A stretch of DNA of 39,240 bases from Clostridia bacterium (GTDB taxonomy: Bacteria; Bacillota; Clostridia; Oscillospirales; CAG-272): positions 1 to 39,240 of the forward strand of contig JAFTSW010000083.1 of NCBI GenBank assembly GCA_017467085.1, read 5' to 3'. The notes under the pieces are model-generated. The model had not been told where the DNA came from and did no database searches. It saw only the letters and a list, made by a program, of their open reading frames with translations. A program made the translations under genes and the position numbers. Of this stretch, positions 1 to 5,377 are shown piece after piece; the first letter of the stretch is position 1; each line of letters starts with the position of its first letter.

Positions 1-2
1 TT

Positions 3-68
3 CTTAATGGCGAGCGCATTGAAACGGACGGCACCTTCCGCCGCGCCCCTCTTGGAAAAAACGAATAA
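3..68 (+). CDS. C-terminal end of an unidentified protein, cut by the window edge
   Basis: An open frame enters from the window edge and reads 21 residues ending in ...RAPLGKNE before a TAA at 66-68. It is followed almost at once by terminator-like hairpins, as expected at a gene end. The tail is polar and arginine-rich. Too little is present to name a family, and it could also be a chance open frame. Confidence 0.4.
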   Translation, partial: LNGERIETDGTFRRAPLGKNE

Positions 69-79
69 AAAGAAAAAAG

Positions 80-258
80 GGGCTGTCTCACTATTTCGTG
101 AGACACCAAAAAGGAGCCGAAAACGGCTCCTTTTTTGCCCCTGTTCGTTTCACTTTTGAAAAAAAGCGAAACGAACGCACAAATTTTCTTCGAAAATTTC
201 CTCATTTTGCGCCTTTCTTGACGCAAAATGAGACGGGCTGCCTCAAATGAGACAGCCC
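80..258. mobile_element. MITE-like block bounded by 11-bp inverted repeats and tiled with hairpins
   Basis: GGGCTGTCTCA (80-90) is repeated inverted as TGAGACAGCCC (248-258). Between and including these ends, six hairpins follow one another almost without gaps: 84-105 (8-bp stem), 108-135 (12 bp, AAAA loop, oligo-T after it), 143-176 (9 bp, one mismatch, 5 bp), 181-199 (8 bp), 201-232 (11 bp) and 233-260 (8 bp, one mismatch, 3 bp). There is no coding capacity. Terminal inverted repeats, short length and absence of a transposase fit a miniature inverted-repeat element. No clear target-site duplication is visible, so a cluster of terminators is the alternative reading. Confidence 0.45.
108..136. 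terminator. Bidirectional intrinsic terminator hairpin
   Basis: AAGGAGCCG (111-119), loop AAAA, CGGCTCCTT (124-132), extended by three A-T pairs and followed by T in one direction and by a run of A (T on the other strand) in the opposite direction. It could end both the truncated plus-strand gene at 3-68 and the minus-strand gene at 271-1266. Confidence 0.7.
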
Positions 259-270
259 GTTTTTGAAGGC

Positions 271-1266
271 TTACCAATTTTGACGGTCGCTTCCGTCATG
301 ATAGCTGCGTCCGCTACCGTCATTGTAGGTGCGTCCGCTTCCGTCGTCATAGCCGCTATTATTGCCGCCACCGCCGTTGCCGTTCTTGCGCTGACGTATG
401 GCACGAACCAGAAGCACGATGGCCACGATGACCGCCACGGCAAGCGCTACGGTAATGACGATGCTACCGATGGGCATGGTTTTGCCAAAGACGTTTTCCG
501 CGGTATCCACCACGATAACGGCAGGAATATCGGTTCTTTCGGTGAAGCGCTCCAGCGCCATATTCACCGTTTGCTCGTTGATAACGATATTGGAATAGTT
601 GGTTACGTGGGAGGGGATGCTCTTGTCGCTTTCAAAGCCCTCGATAAAGGAGGAGGAAAGCCCCTCGCTTACCACGCTATCTCCCATTTTGTTCATCACG
701 GAGGCAAGGTTAGAGCTGAGAGAGTTGGCATAGTAATTGGCAACGGAGCCCGTAACCGCCAAGCCGAACTCGGTATATTCATTGCCGAACTTATCCTTGA
801 TACCGTCCTTTACATAGTCGCCTATCCAGGCGATGCAATAATAGCTGTCCGCCTCCTCGTTGGTCAAAAAGACGATAAGAAGGTTGGTTTCGTAGGAGTC
901 GCTCTCTCCAAATTCCGCCACGTACTGCTCCGAGGCATATTCCTGAAAGGCTCTTTCGCTATATTTCACCCGACCGCCGTTGGCAACATCCGACACCACA
1001 GAGCCGAGGGACGCGGCAAAGCTGATAGCCACGATAATCAACATCACAATGGGGAAAAACAGCAAGCCCAAAAGCCCGTTTAAGCACCCCACTCTACCGT
1101 AGTAATAGGGTCTTCCGTACATACGGGGTCCAAAGCCGAAATGGGGTCGGAAGCCGCCTCCCATTCCAAAGCCGCCGCGATGACCGCCGCCACCGAAGCC
1201 GCCGCCTCCTCCGAATCCGCCGCCGCCAAAGCCGCCGCCGCGTCCTCCTCCACCGGGTCCTGGCAT
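271..1266 (-). CDS. Glycine-rich two-helix membrane protein with extracytoplasmic domain, function unknown
   Basis: A 331-residue protein that I do not recognise as a named family. Residues 4-38 are almost only Gly with Phe and a few Arg (GGGF-type repeats). A hydrophobic helix at about 62-88 and a second at about 266-288 enclose a polar domain (about 89-265) that would face outside, because the second helix is followed by the basic stretch RAIRQRK. The C-terminal tail (about 300-330) carries three degenerate copies of a Y-x-DGSGR unit. The central domain, with an early FQEYA segment and a LIVFLTNEE strand, recalls TPM-type domains only loosely. The ATG follows a GTGAGGA ribosome site. It lies 49 bp downstream of the D-lactate dehydrogenase gene on the same strand, so co-transcription is possible. 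Homology is unproven. Confidence 0.8.
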   Translation of the reverse strand: MPGPGGGGRGGGFGGGGFGGGGGFGGGGHRGGFGMGGGFRPHFGFGPRMYGRPYYYGRVGCLNGLLGLLFFPIVMLIIVAISFAASLGSVVSDVANGGRVKYSERAFQEYASEQYVAEFGESDSYETNLLIVFLTNEEADSYYCIAWIGDYVKDGIKDKFGNEYTEFGLAVTGSVANYYANSLSSNLASVMNKMGDSVVSEGLSSSFIEGFESDKSIPSHVTNYSNIVINEQTVNMALERFTERTDIPAVIVVDTAENVFGKTMPIGSIVITVALAVAVIVAIVLLVRAIRQRKNGNGGGGNNSGYDDGSGRTYNDGSGRSYHDGSDRQNW

Positions 1267-1315
1267 AACAAAGTCCTCACTTTCTTGATTTATTGCTTAT
1301 AAGGTAAACAGTTCT

Positions 1316-2353
1316 TTACGAAAAGCATTTTCCGCTTTTACAGTCCTTGGCCTCGCCACCGCGGTAGCAAAGCTCGTTGGGGCATTCCCCTGTTTCGGCA
1401 AGGGTGACGATGTTTTTCACCGTGGTTTCCGCAATATTCTCCAACGCCTCCTCGGTGAGGAATGCCTGGTGAGAGGTAACCAAGACGTTGGGCATCGTGA
1501 TAAGACGCGCCAAGGTATCGTCCTCCATAATGTGTCCCGAATTGTCCTCGAAGAAGAGGTCTGCCTCCTCCTCGTAGACGTCAAGGCAGGCGGCGCCCAC
1601 CTGGCGGGACTTGATGCCCGATAGCAGCGCCTCGGAATCCACCAGCGCCCCACGGGAGGTATTAATAATAACAACGCCCTTCTTCATACGGGAAATAGAA
1701 TCGGCGTTAACGAGGTAGTGGGTTTCCTCGGTGAGGGGACAGTGGAGAGAAATCACGTCACTTTCCGCAAAGAGAGCGTCCAGCGTCACGTATTCCACCC
1801 CTGCCCGTTTTACCAGCTCCGCATCGGGGTATTTATCGTATGCCAGCACCCGCATACCGAAGCCAAGGCAGATACCGGCAAAGACCTTGCCGATTTTGCC
1901 CGTTCCGACGATGCCAACCGTTTTACCGTGCAAATCAAAGCCTGTCAGCCCCGACAGGCTGAAATTAAATTCCTTGGAGCGAATATACGCCTTATGAATA
2001 CGGCGCACGGAGGTTAAAAGCAGCGCCATAGCGTGCTCGGCAACGGCGTAGGGCGAATAGGCAGGCACACGCAAAACGTGCAGACGCCCAAAGGCGTGCT
2101 TCATATCCACGTTGTTGAAGCCCGCGCAGCGAAGCGCCAGAATCCCCACGCCCAGCTCCTGCAATCTGTCGATGACGGCGGCATCCACACGGTCATTGAC
2201 GAAGGCACAAACGCCGTCATACCCTGCGGCAAGCTCCACGGTATCCGCCGTCAGCTTGGTTTCAAAAAACTTGAAGGTGACGCCGTACTCCTTTCCGTAT
2301 TTTTCAAAATAGGGCTTATCGTACGGCTTTGTATCAAAAAAAGCGATTTTCAT
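1316..2353 (-). CDS. ldhA: D-lactate dehydrogenase (D-isomer-specific 2-hydroxyacid dehydrogenase family)
   Basis: Cytoplasmic NADH-dependent enzyme expected to reduce pyruvate to D-lactate and so recycle NAD+ during fermentation. The 345 residues match the usual length of about 330-345. The N-terminus MKIAFFDTKPYD is typical of LdhA-type members. The Rossmann motif VGTGKIG is at 149-155. The catalytic residues of the family fit R234 (TSRG), E263 and H295 (SHQAF). The C-terminus has an unusual cysteine-rich extension (C324, C329, C338, C343). The start ATG has an AAGGAA site 11 bp upstream, a slightly long spacing, and sits after a structured leader of about 125 nt. Other 2-hydroxyacid substrates cannot be excluded, but the LdhA-like start favours lactate. 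Confidence 0.88.
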   Translation of the reverse strand: MKIAFFDTKPYDKPYFEKYGKEYGVTFKFFETKLTADTVELAAGYDGVCAFVNDRVDAAVIDRLQELGVGILALRCAGFNNVDMKHAFGRLHVLRVPAYSPYAVAEHAMALLLTSVRRIHKAYIRSKEFNFSLSGLTGFDLHGKTVGIVGTGKIGKVFAGICLGFGMRVLAYDKYPDAELVKRAGVEYVTLDALFAESDVISLHCPLTEETHYLVNADSISRMKKGVVIINTSRGALVDSEALLSGIKSRQVGAACLDVYEEEADLFFEDNSGHIMEDDTLARLITMPNVLVTSHQAFLTEEALENIAETTVKNIVTLAETGECPNELCYRGGEAKDCKSGKCFS

Positions 2354-2382
2354 ATAGTTGGCTGTTCCTTTCTTGCCAGGCG

Positions 2383-2419
2383 CCCTTGCGACGGCTTGCT
2401 ATGCTTTTCGGCGCAAGGG
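2383..2419 (-). other. Stem-loop in the leader of the D-lactate dehydrogenase gene
   Basis: On the minus strand the 5' leader contains CCCTTGCG (2412-2419) and CGCAAGGG (2383-2390), a perfect 8-bp stem around a 21-nt loop. It lies about 30 bp before the start codon and just upstream of the ribosome site. There is no oligo-T, so it is not a terminator. A role in translation control or mRNA stability is possible but unproven. Confidence 0.4.
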
Positions 2420-2485
2420 GTATTGATTGAATTTATCTTTTCTGCTTTTGCGGCGCAGTATTCCCGATAGCGTGCTTCTAACAGT

Positions 2486-2514
2486 ATTATACACTATTTT
2501 TCCCTATGAAGCAA
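2486..2514 (-). promoter_or_regulatory. Vegetative (sigma-A type) promoter of the D-lactate dehydrogenase gene
   Basis: Read on the minus strand: TTGCTT (-35), 17-bp spacer, TATAAT (-10). It leaves a leader of about 125 nt before the start codon. It is divergent from the rpmG promoter about 70 bp away, with an A/T-rich stretch between them. Confidence 0.75.
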
Positions 2515-2583
2515 GTAAAAAAACAAAAAAATGAAAGAAGATAATAATAAAGAAGAAAAGACGAAAAAAATATGCAAATTCTC

Positions 2584-2612
2584 TTGACAAAAGAAGAAAA
2601 GTATGGTATGAT
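2584..2612 (+). promoter_or_regulatory. Strong vegetative promoter of the rpmG-secE-nusG-rplK-rplA operon
   Basis: TTGACA (2584-2589), 17-bp spacer, TATGAT (2607-2612). The predicted transcription start is near 2619, about 125 nt upstream of rpmG. No other plus-strand promoter of similar quality was seen before rplA, so the five genes are probably one transcription unit. Confidence 0.85.
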
Positions 2613-2618
2613 AGGTAT

Positions 2619-2644
2619 ACCTCTGTCGGAGAGGTCTTTTTTTT
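2619..2644 (+). terminator. Terminator-like hairpin at the very 5' end of the rpmG operon transcript
   Basis: ACCTCT (2619-2624), loop GTCGG, AGAGGT (2630-2635), then C and eight T (2637-2644). The stem begins at about the predicted transcription start, so the first 26 nt of the message would form a complete intrinsic terminator shape. No gene on this strand lies upstream that it could serve. It may attenuate, may produce a very short RNA, or may only protect the 5' end. Confidence 0.6.
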
Positions 2645-2646
2645 GT

Positions 2647-2712
2647 GCGCTTTTTCTGGGACATAGCGCCAAAGAAGCCCCGATATGAGGGAGGTACTCG
2701 GCTACAAGCCGA
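2647..2712 (+). other. Structured part of the rpmG leader
   Basis: Two small stem-loops lie between the leader terminator and rpmG: GCGCT (2647-2651) with AGCGC (2665-2669), and TCGGCT (2698-2703), loop ACA, AGCCGA (2707-2712). GGAGGT at 2690-2695 could also pair with the transcript 5' end (2619-2624), competing with the first hairpin. I do not recognise a known riboswitch or ribosomal-protein leader here. Confidence 0.35.
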
Positions 2713-2743
2713 AATAATATTAAGAAAGAAAGAGGTGCCGCAC

Positions 2744-2893
2744 ATGAGAGTCAAAATTACCCTTGCCTGCACGGAATGTAAGCAAAGAAATTATGACACG
2801 ATGAAAAACAAAAAGAATGACCCGGACAGAATCGAGCTGAACAAGTTCTGCCGCTTCTGCCGCAAACACACCCTGCACAAAGAAACGAAATAA
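2744..2893 (+). CDS. rpmG: 50S ribosomal protein L33, zinc-binding form
   Basis: A 49-residue basic protein of the large ribosomal subunit. The four cysteines C9, C12, C36 and C39 form two CxxC pairs, which marks the zinc-containing (C+) form. The ATG at 2744 is preceded by AGAGGTG at a normal distance. An upstream in-frame ATG at 2645 would add 33 residues unlike the family and would start inside the leader, so it was not used. It opens the operon and lies 17 bp before secE, the common Firmicutes order rpmG-secE-nusG. Confidence 0.95.
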   Translation: MRVKITLACTECKQRNYDTMKNKKNDPDRIELNKFCRFCRKHTLHKETK

Positions 2894-2910
2894 GGAACAG
2901 GGAGGAAAAA

Positions 2911-3210
2911 ATGGCTGATTTGAACGAAAAGCTGCCTGAGGAAGCTGCTTCCTCCGCCGCTGAAAAGAAAACCAAAGAAGAAAAGAAGCCTAACTTTTTC
3001 GCTCGTACTTGGGGAAAAATCAAGAAGTTTTTCCGTGATTACGTCAGCGAGATGAAGAAGGTTGTCTGGCTGTCCCGCAAGGAGACTGTCAGAAGCTCTG
3101 TCGTCGTTGTCGTGATGGTCGTCATTCTCAGCATTGCGATTGCCTTGGTTGACACCGGCTTGGAATACGGTGTTATCGGTCTTCGCAACCTTGGATATTT
3201 TCTAAGATAA
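2911..3210 (+). CDS. secE: Preprotein translocase subunit SecE
   Basis: Small membrane subunit that clamps and stabilises SecY in the SecYEG export channel. Of 99 residues, 1-45 are charged and lysine-rich. The conserved amphipathic segment SEMKKVVWLSRKET covers 46-59, and a single membrane helix runs from about 62 to 82. This single-helix form is usual outside Enterobacteria. The start follows GGGAGG by 5 bp. NusG begins 12 bp after the stop, and the secE-nusG pairing is conserved across bacteria, which supports the call. Confidence 0.95.
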   Translation: MADLNEKLPEEAASSAAEKKTKEEKKPNFFARTWGKIKKFFRDYVSEMKKVVWLSRKETVRSSVVVVVMVVILSIAIALVDTGLEYGVIGLRNLGYFLR

Positions 3211-3222
3211 GGACAGAGGACG

Positions 3223-3768
3223 ATGAGCGATTTTGACGAAATGAACCTTGGTCCCAGATGGTATGTTGTTCACACTTACTCCGGCTATGAAAACAAAGTA
3301 AAGCTCAGCATTGAGAAGATTGTGGAAAACCGCGGACTTGGACATCTGATTTACGATGTGCAAATCCCGATTGAAAAATCTCTCGTTTCCAATGAAAAGG
3401 GGCAGGTCAAGGAAGTGGAAACCAAGATTTTCCCTACCTACGTGCTTGTAAAAATGACGATGACAGACGAAAGCTGGCACGTTGTTCGTAACATCACGGG
3501 TGTGACCGGCTTCGTAGGCCCCGGCTCCAAGCCCGTGCCGCTGACTGAGGAAGAGGTTGAGTTCTTCCGCGTGGAATCCAAGCGCGAGGAGGAATTTGCT
3601 TTGAAGGTCGGCAAGAAGGTCAAGCTCGTTTCCGGCGCTTTCGCAGGTTACGAGGGCGTTCTTCAAGAAATCTCCGAGGACAAGAAGCAGGTTACTGTTC
3701 TTGTTTCTACGGGTAGACGCGACATCCCCGTTATCGTAGACGCAAAGGATGTTTGCGCCAACGAATGA
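3223..3768 (+). CDS. nusG: Transcription termination/antitermination factor NusG
   Basis: Binds RNA polymerase during elongation and affects pausing and coupling to translation. Its 181 residues are the normal length. The NGN domain spans about 10-118 and starts with the typical RWYVVHTYSGYENKV segment. The KOW domain lies near 131-175 with the GAFAGYEG turn. No domain insertion is seen. It sits between secE (12-bp gap) and the rplK leader. Confidence 0.96.
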   Translation: MSDFDEMNLGPRWYVVHTYSGYENKVKLSIEKIVENRGLGHLIYDVQIPIEKSLVSNEKGQVKEVETKIFPTYVLVKMTMTDESWHVVRNITGVTGFVGPGSKPVPLTEEEVEFFRVESKREEEFALKVGKKVKLVSGAFAGYEGVLQEISEDKKQVTVLVSTGRRDIPVIVDAKDVCANE

Positions 3769-3788
3769 TAGCATTCGCATTTTGCCTA

Positions 3789-3850
3789 TGCCCGTAAGGG
3801 CAACCGTGGGAGGAAGAAAAAATCTTTAATTCTTCCGAATAATCACCACA
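3789..3850 (+). promoter_or_regulatory. Probable L1-binding autoregulatory leader of rplK-rplA
   Basis: In the 99-bp nusG-rplK gap, GTGG (3806-3809) pairs with CCAC (3846-3849) and GGAAGAA (3812-3818) with TTCTTCC (3830-3836), leaving an asymmetric internal loop next to GTGGGAGG. This layout resembles the L1-binding leader described upstream of rplK in other bacteria, by which L1 represses its own operon. The rplK ribosome site GGAGGT (3854-3859) follows directly. A second hairpin, TGCCC-GTAA-GGGCA (3789-3802), precedes it. Confidence 0.6.
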
Positions 3851-3867
3851 TCAGGAGGTACAGAAAA

Positions 3868-4293
3868 ATGGCAAAGAAAATTTCCGGATATATTAAGCTT
3901 CAGTTGCCTGCCGGTAAGGCTACTCCCCAGCCCCCCGTAGGTCCCGCACTTGGTCAGTACGGTGTTTCTATCCCGAACTTCACCAAGGAATTTAACGAAA
4001 GAACCAAGAATGACGCAGGTCTTATTATCCCTGTTGTTATTACGGTATACGCTGACCGTTCTTTCACCTTTATCACCAAGACTCCTCCCGCAGCCGTTCT
4101 CATTAAGAAGGCTTGCGGCATCGAGACTGCTTCTCCCGCTCCTAACAAGACCAAGGTTGCCGTTCTGACCAAGGAACAGCTGACCAAGATTGCAGAGACC
4201 AAAATGAAAGACCTGAACGCCGCTTCCCTGGAAGCCGCTATGAGCATGGTTGCGGGCACCGCACGCAGCATGGGCGTTACGGTGGAAGAGTGA
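3868..4293 (+). CDS. rplK: 50S ribosomal protein L11
   Basis: Component of the GTPase-associated centre of the large subunit, where it binds 23S rRNA and contacts elongation factors; in many bacteria it is needed for RelA activation. Its 141 residues are the standard length. The proline-rich N-terminal loop with P22-P23 ([12 protein letters not shown]) is the thiostrepton-site region. The C-terminal RNA-binding domain ends in AGTARSMGV. It is translated from a strong GGAGGT site within the leader described above. Confidence 0.97.
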   Translation: MAKKISGYIKLQLPAGKATPQPPVGPALGQYGVSIPNFTKEFNERTKNDAGLIIPVVITVYADRSFTFITKTPPAAVLIKKACGIETASPAPNKTKVAVLTKEQLTKIAETKMKDLNAASLEAAMSMVAGTARSMGVTVEE

Positions 4294-4308
4294 TAGGAGG
4301 AACGAAAG

Positions 4309-5001
4309 ATGTTGAACGGAAAGAAATACGTTGAAAGCGCAAAATTGATTGATAAATCCAAGCTCTACGAGTCCGTTGAGGCTATGGAGCTGGTTTGCCA
4401 GACCGCAAAGGCTAAGTTTGACGAGACCGTTGAGGCTCACATCCGCTTGGGTGTTGACTCCCGTCACGCTGACCAGCAGGTTCGCGGCGCCATCGTTCTT
4501 CCTCACGGTACCGGTAAGACCGTGAGAACCCTCGTATTCGCTCGTGGCGACAAGGCAAAGGCTGCCGAAGAGGCAGGTGCCGACTACGTTGGTGCTGAGG
4601 AATACGTTACCAAGATTCAGTCCGAGAACTGGTTTGAATTCGACGTTGTTATCGCAACCCCCGACATGATGGGCGTTATCGGCCGTCTGGGTAAGGTTCT
4701 GGGTCCTAAGGGCTTGATGCCTAACCCCAAGGCCGGCACCGTTACGATGGACGTTGCAAAGGCTGTTACCGAGGCTAAGGCAGGTAAGATTGAGTACCGT
4801 CTGGACAAGACCAACATCATTCACTGCCCTGTTGGTAAGGCTTCCTTCGGCGCTGAAAAGCTTGCTGAAAACTTTAACACCCTGATGTCTGCCATTATCA
4901 AGGCGAAGCCCGCTTCCGCTAAGGGTCAGTACATCAAGAGCTGCGTTGTGGCTTCCACGATGGGCCCCGGTGTCAAGGTTAACGCTGCTAAGATTAACTA
5001 A
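4309..5001 (+). CDS. rplA: 50S ribosomal protein L1
   Basis: Large-subunit protein of the mobile L1 stalk, and in many bacteria the translational repressor of its own operon. Its 230 residues match the family. The signature region [20 protein letters not shown] lies at about 125-144. The gene begins 15 bp after rplK with an AGGAGGA site. In many Firmicutes rplJ and rplL follow. Here two terminators follow instead, so the L10/L7-L12 genes must lie elsewhere. Confidence 0.97.
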   Translation: MLNGKKYVESAKLIDKSKLYESVEAMELVCQTAKAKFDETVEAHIRLGVDSRHADQQVRGAIVLPHGTGKTVRTLVFARGDKAKAAEEAGADYVGAEEYVTKIQSENWFEFDVVIATPDMMGVIGRLGKVLGPKGLMPNPKAGTVTMDVAKAVTEAKAGKIEYRLDKTNIIHCPVGKASFGAEKLAENFNTLMSAIIKAKPASAKGQYIKSCVVASTMGPGVKVNAAKIN

Positions 5002-5010
5002 TAGCAACCA

Positions 5011-5046
5011 AAAAGGCAAACGCTGTGCGTTTGCCTTTTTTCTTTT
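5011..5046 (+). terminator. Intrinsic terminator of the rpmG-rplA operon
   Basis: AAAAGGCAAACGC (5011-5023), loop TGT, GCGTTTGCCTTTT (5027-5039), then T-rich sequence to 5046. It begins 9 bp after the rplA stop. Confidence 0.9.
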
Positions 5047-5050
5047 TTAT

Positions 5051-5086
5051 ACAAAAACGCAAATGCCGTGGCATTTGCGTTTTTGT
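5051..5086. terminator. Bidirectional terminator between rplA and the small RHH gene
   Basis: A perfect 16-bp stem, ACAAAAACGCAAATGC (5051-5066) and GCATTTGCGTTTTTGT (5071-5086), with loop CGTG. T runs on both strands let it serve the minus-strand gene that ends at 5088 and back up the rplA terminator. Confidence 0.85.
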
Positions 5087-5087
5087 A

Positions 5088-5282
5088 CTATCCGTTTTCC
5101 TCTTCACTTTTGGGAAGAACAATTTCTCCTTCTTGCTTCTCAAAAGCTTTAATTTCTTGCCGTATCAGATACAGGATTTCTCCATTGGCGGAACGACCGT
5201 AATATTTGGAGATATAATGCAGCTTGTAATGAAGCGAAGGGTCAATCTCAATTCCAAGATGCTTGTTTTTCTTATTTCTCAT
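5088..5282 (-). CDS. Small Arc-like ribbon-helix-helix DNA-binding protein
   Basis: A 64-residue protein with the layout of Arc/MetJ-type repressors: a short beta strand (about HLGIEID, 8-14), helix A (about 16-28) and the turn plus helix B GRSANGEILYLI (29-40), very close in pattern to the GRSxNxEI segment of phage Arc. Such proteins bind DNA as dimers through the paired strands. The ATG at 5282 follows GGAG by 6 bp. An in-frame TTG four codons earlier overlaps that site and was not chosen. No toxin partner is adjacent, so it may be a lone, possibly self-regulating repressor. Its target is unknown. Confidence 0.75.
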   Translation of the reverse strand: MRNKKNKHLGIEIDPSLHYKLHYISKYYGRSANGEILYLIRQEIKAFEKQEGEIVLPKSEEENG

Positions 5283-5302
5283 ATATTTCTCCAAAAAATC
5301 TT

Positions 5303-5340
5303 ATTATAATATCAATCTCATATTGCTAAGGGATTGATAT
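5303..5340 (-). promoter_or_regulatory. Promoter with overlapping inverted repeat upstream of the RHH gene
   Basis: On the minus strand ATATCAATC and GATTGATAT form a perfect 9-bp inverted repeat 14 bp apart (outer limits 5309-5340). TATAAT (5303-5308) follows at once as a -10 box. The -35 region lies inside the repeat and is poor. A repeat covering the promoter is where a self-repressing RHH protein would bind. Confidence 0.5.
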
Positions 5341-5344
5341 GGAT

Positions 5345-5370
5345 GCGGCGAGTCCTTAAGGACGCGCCGC
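5345..5370. other. Hairpin after the aconitase gene, without T run
   Basis: GCGGCG (5345-5350), one mismatch, GTCC, loop TTAA, GGAC, one mismatch, CGCCGC (5365-5370). It lies 7 bp beyond the aconitase stop. A strong G/C stem without oligo-U suggests an mRNA 3' stabilising structure or an inefficient terminator. Confidence 0.5.
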
Positions 5371-5377
5371 TAAACGG

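Noticed and set aside
80-264. CRISPR-like repeat array
   Set aside because: The hairpins differ in sequence and length and there are no equal-sized repeats with spacers, nor any cas gene.
247-1083. Plus-strand open frame opposite the glycine-rich protein gene
   Set aside because: It begins inside the last hairpin of the end block and is antisense to a gene with a good start and membrane helices; its own product is His/Asp-rich and without recognisable features.
1141-1266. Tandem DNA repeat in the GGC/GGA-rich stretch
   Set aside because: The repetition is due to the coding of the glycine-rich N-terminus; codons vary and no exact DNA unit repeats.
3826-5019. Long minus-strand open frame (397 codons) opposite rplK and rplA
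   Set aside because: It mirrors the codons of two certain ribosomal genes and its product is low-complexity Leu/Asn/Gly with no family features; a shadow frame caused by biased codon use.
5345-5370. Aconitase operon terminator
   Set aside because: The stem is strong but no T run follows on either strand, so it is listed only as a hairpin.
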